Shown here: positions 53,471-61,621 of the stretch, in pieces
How positions within the stretch are numbered: position 1 is the stretch's first letter
How the letters are laid out: each line of letters begins with the position of its first letter
NCBI GenBank assembly: GCA_964019425.1
Contig: OZ025811.1
Location: 620,001-684,000, forward strand
DNA: 64,000 bases
Direction of reading: 5' to 3'
From: Flectonema sp. DT1601
Taxonomy: Eukaryota > Euglenozoa > Diplonemea > Diplonemida > Diplonemidae
The notes under the pieces: generated by a model
What the model saw: the letters and a program-made list of their open reading frames with translations, nothing else
Told to the model about the DNA's origin: nothing
Database searches by the model: none
Made by a program: the position numbers and the translations under genes

Positions 53471-55659
53471 ATGTTTAAAGTAGTGTTGGCACTGGTTGGA
53501 GTAGTAGTGCTAACCATTACACTTTATCAACCAAGAATAAGTGCATCAGTTTACAAGTCAGAGAATGCATCATGTGGAATGATTCAGGGGTATGCTTGCA
53601 GTGCAAGCATGTGGGTATTAGGCTCTAACGTCACTGAAGAGATAAACGTCGCTGACGGAGATGCTTTGGAATTAATTATAGTACCCGGATTGGCAGGTGG
53701 GAAAACAATCTCAATATTATCTTGTAGTAACTCATTCCGTGTACCTCATTATGTTTACAATGATGGCTGTGCTGTTTATCTTCGACCTGAGGAGACGTCA
53801 ATGTCATTCAAAGCTTCGGCATCTTTTAATAAATATGATGATTGGTTTTATGTTGGATTCTTTGCTCTTGAAGCATACGACTTTCCTGGTCATTTTGTCG
53901 TTCAGCAAAGTGGGTATTTAAGAATGGGTCCGTTAGACTACAGGACATCATTCAGGACGGATGCTTCATGGATGTATGTAAACAGCAATGAAACTGATTT
54001 GAGAAATGAGGAGGTTGCTCATAATGAAAAGGTTCACGTGATAAACTCATTATTCCAACAGGGTACTTCACTACCAAACGTATTCGATGACGAAGATGAT
54101 TCTAAATGTTCTCGTGAGCATCATGGATGTTGTAGTGCTTCAGATAAATCATTCACTGCTCCATCAACACCAGAATTCGGACTTGCTCCTCACAACGTTT
54201 CTGTTGCCGTGTTGGTTGTCTCTTCTGGTAGGACGTTAAAGAAACGATTTGAACTAATCCGACTTTGGTTATTTAAATATCTTAGAAGGAATTCTGGTCC
54301 CTGGACTCGTGCAATAATGTCTCTGGATTGTTTCTCAGACTTCATTGATCCGACTCTTCCTTTAACTGATTGGTTGATTGGTCCCATTGGGTATTACCCT
54401 TCGGGTATGCCTCGCATTGCCGTTCGTGTTTGTGTTGCTCTTCATTGGGTTTTTCATCGGTATGTTTTTTGGGAGTTTGTTTTTATATTGAAACATAAAT
54501 AGATTTAAAAAAAAAAAAAAAAAAAAAACAGATTCGAAACTGATTTCTACTTCACTGTTGATGATGACACGATTGTTTTTAGTAATCATTTTAGTTGGGC
54601 ACTCTCATACCTCCCGAAGTATGTTTTCGAACTATGATTGATTTTTGTCTAAACAACTGGCAAAAAAAAAAAAAAAAACAAACAAACAGCCCACGCACTC
54701 AATTCTGGTATGTAGGAAGTAGTTCAGAATGGAGGATAAAAACCTACTACCATGGATTGATGGCATTTGGTGGAGGTGGTGTTCTTGTATCAAGAAAGGC
54801 TGCAGAGGTTTGGCTAAACCATTTCCCAGGAACTGCAGAAGATGCCGGTCGTAAATATTTTTCAGAAGGTAAATGCTCTCACTCAGGTGGTGATGGTGCC
54901 TTTTGTAGATGTCTGCGTCTAGCTGCTGGAGAGGATTCGATTTTCACGGATTTCTTTGGTTTTCATCAATTTGATATTGTTGGAACTCCCGCCATCGCAC
55001 TCGGAGTTTACGACACTTGTCCCAACTGTCCCAGTCAATATGAACAGACTGGTATCTGGTTCAACAACATTATTGGAAGTAGACCAATGCTAACATTTCA
55101 TCATTTATTAGCACTTGAAACAGGTTCCTTATATCCAGGCATGAATGGTTCAACGTCAGCTATAATGCTAATGGAAGCATATGAACATCATCCCGCCCTG
55201 TTACTTGGAAGACGTACTTGTGGTAGGACTGAACTAAACGCGTTTACAATGTGTATTAACTTTGGTCATCGATTACAAATATATAGACCGAGTGTTTCAC
55301 CAATTGATGCTTTGAATTTGTTGGATACGTTAGATGGAGTTGGAACAAAGAATCCAAAGACTAGGATAACGGCAATGTCAGTTAAACAGTTTGTAGTTGA
55401 TTCACAACTTTGTTCGTTGACTTATAAAGATTCTCCGTCAAAAAATAGATTCAACTACGTTGGAACACGTGTTGAACCTCGTCCAGCACATGACGGGGGT
55501 TGTCATGCGATAGCATCTGTTCGTATCTCTCCAGGTGCTCGTTGGTTGGAAGTAAATCTCCAGTTTGATGATCTGAATACGACTGCTACGTGGGAAAGAG
55601 ATCTCAGTGAGTTGCTTCCAAAAGAAAATCGTAGTAAAAAGAAGAAGAGAGAGACTTAG
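53471..55659 (+). CDS. Fringe-like GT31 glycosyltransferase, three exons
   Basis: Exons 53471-54459, 54532-54618 and 54690-55659 join in frame to 681 residues; the two introns are GT-AG and 72 and 71 nt. The product is a type II membrane protein (signal-anchor in the first ~22 residues) expected in the Golgi lumen. The catalytic domain shows HRFETDFYFTVDDDT, with the DxD metal/nucleotide-sugar site encoded by the small exon 2. It then shows GLMAFGGGGVLVSRKAAEVW, GGDGAFCRCL, GFHQFDIVG and LTFHHL, the hallmark series of fringe/C1GALT-type and plant DUF604 GT31 enzymes. The N-terminal ~220 residues form an unknown lumenal domain. Donor and acceptor sugars are unknown. Confidence 0.88.
54460..54531 (+). 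other. Intron 1 of the GT31 gene
   Basis: It begins GTATGTTTT and ends in a run of ~22 A followed by CAG. It contains in-frame stops, and its removal restores the reading frame across HR|FETDFYF. The adenine-rich rather than pyrimidine-rich 3' end is unusual. Confidence 0.9.
54619..54689 (+). other. Intron 2 of the GT31 gene
   Basis: It begins GTATGTTTT like intron 1 and ends in poly-A, AACAAACAAACAG. A CTAAAC branch-point candidate lies ~35 bases before the end. Removal restores the frame across LP|NPRTQFWYVG. Confidence 0.9.
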
Positions 55660-56462
55660 AAGGAGAATGTTAAATTCCTGTTATCACTTTACTTTTACAC
55701 TGTAGTTCATCTGACTATCAGTCAAAGCTTGAAAACAAAAACAAATATATAAATAATATTTAATAAACTTTTTACTTACACTCAATCTTATCAAAAATAT
55801 GCTTATTTCAACTATAACAATGTATTTTTTAGTTTTGGTTGTTTTTTTTTTTTCTTCTTTTTTTTTTCTGGTCAGCTAACGACATAAATAATAATAAAAA
55901 AAAAATCCTTATTTCTGCCGCTCGTTATTATTACTATTACTATTTTTTTTTTTTTTTGTTCTTTCGCATTTTCTTTTTTTATGATTTAAAGTTATATTTT
56001 TATTACAGCTACCGGGTACAACATGTTCTACGAAACAAATACTTAATTAGATTACCCTAATTAAGTATTATCATCATTGGTGAGAGTGATAACCAACTAC
56101 GATAGACATACGTATCCTACACGGTCTGCAGAACCAGGGCCTGAGCAAGCTCACGGCACCCAGCATGTAGGCGTGTAGAATACGATCAGGCAAGAAGAGT
56201 CACATATCTAATGTGTTTGTTAGATTTCGTTGTCAACTTATTATTTGCTACCAGGTACACGACATGTCCTGCTACAACATGTTCTACAAAATAAATACTT
56301 AATTAGATTACCCTAATTAAGTATTATCATCATTGGTGAGAGTGATAACCAACTACGATAGACATACGTATCCTACACGGTCTGCAGAACTCATTATTTA
56401 CTTTATTGATTAAAATATATTAATCACCCCATAAAAGTATTCCCACCACACACATAACTGAT
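55660..56462 (+). other. Intergenic region containing a 118-bp direct repeat
   Basis: No gene. AATAAA-type signals lie shortly after the GT31 stop (near 55760), followed by T-rich sequence and the repeat pair at 56017-56390. Confidence 0.6.
56017..56390 (+). repeat. 118-bp direct repeat pair with hairpin
   Basis: Units 56017-56134 and 56273-56390 are almost identical. Each starts TACAACATGTTCTAC, includes a hairpin (TACTTAATTAG, loop ATTACC, CTAATTAAGTA), and ends GGTCTGCAGAAC. They are separated by 138 bases of different sequence. They lie directly upstream of the Mpv17-family gene. Confidence 0.9.
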
Positions 56463-57011
56463 ATGTTATTTCTTATAATTGGTGGGAATGTAGTAGCGAG
56501 TATCTTACTTATGGTGATTGCTGATGCGACAGCACAAAATATTGAAATGAAAATGATAACCAACGATGATGAAGACGTAGAGCTGAATACATATGATTGG
56601 GAGAGAACATACCGAATGGGATTATTGGGAATCTTTTCAGCTCATTATTTGTTTGGATGGTATCACGTTTTAGACTGGGCGATCCCGGGAAGGAATATCA
56701 CGACGGTCTTAAAGAAAGCAATTGTAGACAATTTCGCAACCATTCCATACTCTGTCCTTCTCCTTAGTATTAATTCAATCTTAGCAGAAGGAAATGCTAA
56801 AAGAGTAATTTCGACAATAAAAACTGAAATCGTCGATGTATCCATCGTGACGTTCCTAATTTGGTTTCCCGAAGACTTATTAATGTTCACGTTGATTCCA
56901 ATGAAGTATTGGATTATTTCTGTTAAGGGGTTTGATTTGATATATTTACCGATCATGTCATACATCGCAAATAGAAATGTCTCGAATAGCAGGACGAAAA
57001 AAACTTCTTAA
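56463..57011 (+). CDS. Mpv17/PMP22-family membrane protein
   Basis: A 182-residue protein, the usual family length (170-200). It carries family motifs in order: IADATAQNIE, DWERTYRMGLLGIFSAHYLFGWYHVLD (RT/R, WY and D features), K..VDNF...P, and FLIWFPEDLLMFTLIPMKYWI. Four hydrophobic segments are expected. Family members sit in mitochondrial inner, peroxisomal or vacuolar membranes; Mpv17 itself affects mitochondrial DNA maintenance and may form a channel. The target membrane is not evident here. Confidence 0.8.
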   Translation: MLFLIIGGNVVASILLMVIADATAQNIEMKMITNDDEDVELNTYDWERTYRMGLLGIFSAHYLFGWYHVLDWAIPGRNITTVLKKAIVDNFATIPYSVLLLSINSILAEGNAKRVISTIKTEIVDVSIVTFLIWFPEDLLMFTLIPMKYWIISVKGFDLIYLPIMSYIANRNVSNSRTKKTS

Positions 57012-57748
57012 AAGTGAAGATCACCAGACTTGAGAAATTCTTTTTATTTACACAATTTTTTTTTTTTTTTTTTTTTTGCATTTAACAAGTATTGTAAGAA
57101 CGAAAAAGAATGTTGGGGGCAGCACACGTAAACCTCCTTTTGCTTTGTCAGTTTAAGTCGGTTCACGAGTTTCGTGCACAAACAAAAAATCACAGTGTTA
57201 TATTACTATTTTCTGTATAGTTTAAGTTAAAGCCAGCTCTTTTTTTTTTTTTGTACCTACGAAACCCATTGTTCGGGAGAGAGGGAAATTGTAGCAGCGT
57301 AACTAACCTATTCCTTTATTAGGATTTTGTACCGAGTTGCGCCACACACAAAATAAAAGTGTGAGTGAGTTAAGTAAAAAAGTGAAGTTTGATTCTTTTT
57401 TATTGATTAGATTTTATACCATATTTTATGGTTTTTGTGGTCAAAATTGTTTTCTTGAATAATACATTTACACAAAAGAGCGAGTTTACTTAACCAAAAA
57501 TTTATTATTTATTATTATAATTATAGTCAACTTAGAAAATATTTGTTGTTTTTTTGGGGGAACGTTTATGTTTTTTTTCGTGTTTAATTTACTTTTTTTT
57601 TCAGATACAATGATGTTTGATGTGATTCCTTTTTTTTTTTTTTTGGCTTTGGTAAATAGCATTCACCCTGTTGTGTCTATCTAATCAGTTATCCTTTCTT
57701 TCTTTCCAGTTCTTGTTTTTTCCCCCCCCCTTTTTTTTTTTTTTGATA
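57012..57748 (+). other. Intergenic region with dispersed repeat copy 3
   Basis: It contains the longer form of the dispersed repeat (57077-57398), T tracts, and, before the next ATG, CCTTTCTTTCTTTCCAG at about 57709, a convincing splice acceptor. Confidence 0.6.
57077..57398 (+). repeat. Dispersed intergenic repeat, copy 3 (long form)
   Basis: It has both halves found in copy 1: GCATTTAACAAGT...GTTTCGTGCACAA and ACGAAACCCATTGTTCGG...GCAGCGTAACTAACC...ACCGAGTTGCG. A T tract precedes it as in copy 1. Confidence 0.8.
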
Positions 57749-59869
57749 ATGTTAGGGGATGCTCACCTCCAACACTCACCTCCAACGAAGGGTTATAATT
57801 CTGACGAGGAGTATGTTCCAGTTGGTATGAGAAGGTCAGTCAGTAGCTCTACTCCACCTCCTTACATGGTGACGACAGGCAGTAGAAGTAATATTAATAA
57901 GCAACTGTTTCAAAGTGAAGTTGATATCGTAAAGGGACATGGTGTTAGAATGGAATCACAGAGGGCTATTTCAAAATCACAATCACCAGTCGTCAGTACT
58001 CCTGACCTTCCTGTCAGGAGTCTAAGAAGTGGAAGTAGAGCATCCTCAGATATTCCAGAGAGTACTCCAACACTACCAACACAACCTGTTAAAGACTCAG
58101 TTAGTGCTTCTCCGAATAGAATGCTTGGGTATTCAAATATTACTTACTCAAATAGTGATGCTTTCCTCTCAACTAGAGTTCTACCAACGAGAGCTACTAC
58201 TACTTCTCCTCCCTCTGTAAGTAAAAAAAATAATCACAATCTGAGACCACCAGAACAAATATGGCGCTCACCTGGTGAACTCAGAGGGGACTGTACTGTG
58301 GAAACCAGTCGGACTGAATTACAAAAAAATTCAACGACCGAATGTATGATTAAATACAACCAGACATTTGATAGTCCTCTCGAAGGAAACTCTTACCAAC
58401 TACAACATCAGGTTGAATCAAACAAACACAAAGAACACGTCAATACTACTGAGTTGGTAACACAGTTGAAGTCAAAATTATCAAAACAACACATTCTGAT
58501 TCTTGAGAAGGATTCAAAAATAAATAGTTTAGAGAAAACTTTGAAAACGACGAGAAAAGAAGCCTTAGAATACAAAAATACTGCGACGGATGCGGAGAAT
58601 GACTTACTCAAACTGGATAAGCTAATTGACTCTAAAGGAATGTTTTGGAAACAACACAAAGACTCTTTGGAACAGAAGATTACTGCAGCTGAAAAGGTTA
58701 AAAACGATGTCGAAGAACAACTATTAATATTAACTACAAAGTGTCAACTTGACAGAGCTGATCACAACCACGCCATTGAGGAGTATGAGCACCGGGTTCA
58801 ACAATCTCGAGATGTTATCCAAAAAATTTCAATTCAAAAAAAAACTCTTGAGAGGAAAATTTTAGACAAATCTGAAGCAAACAAAGCTCTGATTGAAACT
58901 TTAAACAATACTGGACTTCGTCAACAAACTGCAATTAGCGATGTCAAGACTACACACATGACGGAGAGACAGACTGACATGAGAACCATATGTGAACAAC
59001 AACTCGTAATAGACCAACTTTCAAATTCGAGTGAAAATTCATTGTCAACTATAGCCGATTTAAAACAAAAACTCAACACCATAACGGAAAAGCACGACTC
59101 TATCATCGATGAACTGAAGGCTGACCATGTCACGGAAACAGAAAGTTACAAAAATGAAATTTCAGAATTGGAAAAGTCGCATCAAACTAATGAACACAAC
59201 CTGAATGAAATGAAGAATCAAGTCGCGATGCTACAGCGACAGCATCATTCACAACAGGCATCCATTACAACTCTGAAGCTCTCAAATAGTACTACCAAAA
59301 CTGATAGTGATCAGCTACAGCAGCTGGTCATTGCATTAAAAAAAGACCTCATGAACAGAGATTCTACTTTATCAGTGCAAAGTGAAAAATATCAACTGAC
59401 ACTGAATGGATTGCGAGATCAGAATGAAGTTCTTAGAAAAGAATTAAATGAAAAAACTGAAATTATAACTAATCAACATGAGCATGTTAAAGAGGTTCTT
59501 TCAAGGAAAGAAGACGAACTTCGGCAATTGGAAGATCGATGCATTGGAATGAAGCAACTAAACCCTTCACAGCTACTTGATTCTGATCTCGATAACCTTC
59601 TGTCAAAAGAAGCCTTTATCAGATCAGTTCTAGCACAGTCATTGTGTGATATCATTTGGTTACACTCTGCTGTCTCTGATCGTAAGAAAGCTTCTTTAGA
59701 ATCGTTTTCTGACTCTTCTCAAAGAGTTGCTGGTCTATCAACAGAAACGGTTGCTAAGAAACTTCAAGAAGGAATTCATAAGTTAATTTCAACAGTTCAA
59801 CCTCTTCTTATGTCCGATAGATACATTAGTACGACAGATCAAACTGAAGGTGATTGCATTATAATGTAG
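57749..59869 (+). CDS. Coiled-coil protein with C-terminal CaaX box
   Basis: A 706-residue protein starting at MLGDAHLQHSPPTKGYN. Residues ~1-215 are disordered and Ser/Pro-rich with several SP sites. Residues ~235-610 form a long, nearly continuous coiled coil (heptads of L/I with K/E/Q). The C-terminal ~70 residues are helical, and the chain ends GDCIIM. CIIM is a canonical CaaX farnesylation signal, which would anchor the rod to a membrane. Lamins and some Golgi or basal-body proteins share rod-plus-CaaX architecture, but no lamin tail Ig fold is visible. The function is unknown. Confidence 0.7.
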   Translation: MLGDAHLQHSPPTKGYNSDEEYVPVGMRRSVSSSTPPPYMVTTGSRSNINKQLFQSEVDIVKGHGVRMESQRAISKSQSPVVSTPDLPVRSLRSGSRASSDIPESTPTLPTQPVKDSVSASPNRMLGYSNITYSNSDAFLSTRVLPTRATTTSPPSVSKKNNHNLRPPEQIWRSPGELRGDCTVETSRTELQKNSTTECMIKYNQTFDSPLEGNSYQLQHQVESNKHKEHVNTTELVTQLKSKLSKQHILILEKDSKINSLEKTLKTTRKEALEYKNTATDAENDLLKLDKLIDSKGMFWKQHKDSLEQKITAAEKVKNDVEEQLLILTTKCQLDRADHNHAIEEYEHRVQQSRDVIQKISIQKKTLERKILDKSEANKALIETLNNTGLRQQTAISDVKTTHMTERQTDMRTICEQQLVIDQLSNSSENSLSTIADLKQKLNTITEKHDSIIDELKADHVTETESYKNEISELEKSHQTNEHNLNEMKNQVAMLQRQHHSQQASITTLKLSNSTTKTDSDQLQQLVIALKKDLMNRDSTLSVQSEKYQLTLNGLRDQNEVLRKELNEKTEIITNQHEHVKEVLSRKEDELRQLEDRCIGMKQLNPSQLLDSDLDNLLSKEAFIRSVLAQSLCDIIWLHSAVSDRKKASLESFSDSSQRVAGLSTETVAKKLQEGIHKLISTVQPLLMSDRYISTTDQTEGDCIIM

Positions 59870-60091
59870 ACAACCATTCCCCATCCCTTCTCTAAAAACA
59901 AAACAAACAAAAAAACATCGTGCAGCTCAGGTTTCTTTTGGAGCCAAATCCTGCAACACCCCCCCAACTAGATTCCTTCTGTGATTAGATCCGTTTGATG
60001 TTATAAACGTGAATGTTTTTTTTTTTTCTTGTTGTACGACGATTACGTATACGAGTGTAATCTACTTCACATTATAGTTCACACACAACAC
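59870..60091 (+). other. Short intergenic region
   Basis: It contains a T tract at 60017-60028 and an ATTATAG acceptor-like site 14 bases before the PP2C start codon. Confidence 0.4.
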
Positions 60092-61621
60092 ATGTCTGAG
60101 TCGAATGCATCATCCGAGTCCTCATCTCCACCACTCAGTTCATTGAGAGTCCCCGGATCATTGTGTGGTATGAGAAGAAGAAATGCTAAAGCAATGCTAA
60201 TCGGAGTCACGTCAACCGATGATGAAATATCTGATAAGTTAGTATCTTTGTGTTTTCAGCTTCTGTTTGTTAACATTCCTTCTAATTATCTACCACACCA
60301 CGTGGTGTTCTCTTTTAGGAATATTGTTAGACAGTTGTTGAGTGAGGTTTTAACCAAAAAGAGAGAACTTTGCAGCTCCGAAGACCAGAATTTATGGTGC
60401 ATTGAGAAGGTTAAGAGAGTGATTTCACCTGCTGTGGAGGATTTCACGGACCTTGTTAGAACGCAGTTGATTCAGGAAAAAGATAATTTGAATTTGTATC
60501 CACAGTCTGCGGCTGATGATGAATTTAATACAGTCAGACGATTCGTTGAGATATCATCAAAAGCTGAAAGGGGAACGAGACAGTTTATGGAAGACAAAAT
60601 CCAAACAATGTCGTGCATGCCGGCATTTCACGCATTATCGACTCCAGAGTCACAAGACCAGTTAACAGATGAGAGACTTCTTCATCCTCAACTCAATTCA
60701 ACGGCTACTGCTAATTGGGTTTATGGTACCATGGCTTTCGCAGCTGTCTTTGATGGTCACATGGGAAAAGAAGCATCCGTGTACTGCAGAGATCACTTGC
60801 ACCATAACTTAATGAAAGCACCAACGTACCCAAACGATATGGAAACTGCCTTGAAAGTTTCATTTGAGACTACTCATAATAACTTTATGAAAAGAGCTAA
60901 CGAAACAGGTTGTGACGCAGGAACAACAGCTACAGTTTGTGTTATTGTTGGTAAGAGAATGTACGTTGCTAATGTTGGGGATAGCGCTGCTGTCTTGTGT
61001 AAATCAACAGACGAATCACTAGTAGTAACAGAACATCATCATATTGATAATCAAAATGAACTTCAAGAAGTCATCAACAGAGGAGGTGAAATCGTTGATG
61101 TCAGCGGCGTAAAGAGAATTGACGGTAGAATATCTGTCACTCGCACGATTGGTTTTAAAAGTTGCAAACATTTATCTGCATCTCCTCATGTGTTTACTCA
61201 CCAAATTACTGAGGAAGATGAATTTCTTGTACTCGCATCTGATGGACTTTGGGACGTTATGACCCCGTCAGACGTACACAAATACGTTAGATCTGCTAGA
61301 ACTGAAGTAGATGAGATGGTCGCTGGTACCACTGCTCCAGAGAAGTGTGATTTGAAAGCTGAGGATAACTTCTGTGCTGACGAAGGACTTCAAATTGTAA
61401 CTGGGATTAATAGAGTCCAATCATACTTTTCAGACTTCACTGGTGACAATGCAAGTGAAACGTCAGGCACTGAAGATGATGATATCTCGTACATGAACTA
61501 TTCGGTTATCACAGAAGCCCTTGCTTCTGATGCTGTCAGTAATTTACAAAGTTCTGACAATATCTCAGCAGTGATTTTATTCTTTAACCATCCAGAGAAT
61601 ATCGTACCAGAAGAGCCTTAA
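60092..61621 (+). CDS. PP2C-family (PPM) serine/threonine phosphatase
   Basis: A 509-residue protein from MSESNASSES. After a ~165-residue N-terminal extension of unknown role, the PP2C signature motifs appear in order: GTRQFMEDK, FAAVFDGHMGKEA (metal-binding DGH), CDAGTTATVCVI, YVANVGDSAAVL, RISVTRTIGFKSCK, LVLASDGLWDVM (metal-binding Asp), and a final DNISAVILFF. A ~75-residue acidic insert (about 425-495) separates the last two motifs. The metal Asp residues are present, so an active Mn/Mg-dependent phosphatase is expected. The frame is open upstream, but the ATG at 60092 is the first in it. Confidence 0.9.
   Translation: MSESNASSESSSPPLSSLRVPGSLCGMRRRNAKAMLIGVTSTDDEISDKLVSLCFQLLFVNIPSNYLPHHVVFSFRNIVRQLLSEVLTKKRELCSSEDQNLWCIEKVKRVISPAVEDFTDLVRTQLIQEKDNLNLYPQSAADDEFNTVRRFVEISSKAERGTRQFMEDKIQTMSCMPAFHALSTPESQDQLTDERLLHPQLNSTATANWVYGTMAFAAVFDGHMGKEASVYCRDHLHHNLMKAPTYPNDMETALKVSFETTHNNFMKRANETGCDAGTTATVCVIVGKRMYVANVGDSAAVLCKSTDESLVVTEHHHIDNQNELQEVINRGGEIVDVSGVKRIDGRISVTRTIGFKSCKHLSASPHVFTHQITEEDEFLVLASDGLWDVMTPSDVHKYVRSARTEVDEMVAGTTAPEKCDLKAEDNFCADEGLQIVTGINRVQSYFSDFTGDNASETSGTEDDDISYMNYSVITEALASDAVSNLQSSDNISAVILFFNHPENIVPEEP

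Noticed and set aside
60242-60318. GTATCT...TTTTAG segment in the PP2C N-terminal region as an intron
   Set aside because: It is 77 nt, not a multiple of three, and the reading frame is open through it, so splicing would break the protein. Not called without transcript support.
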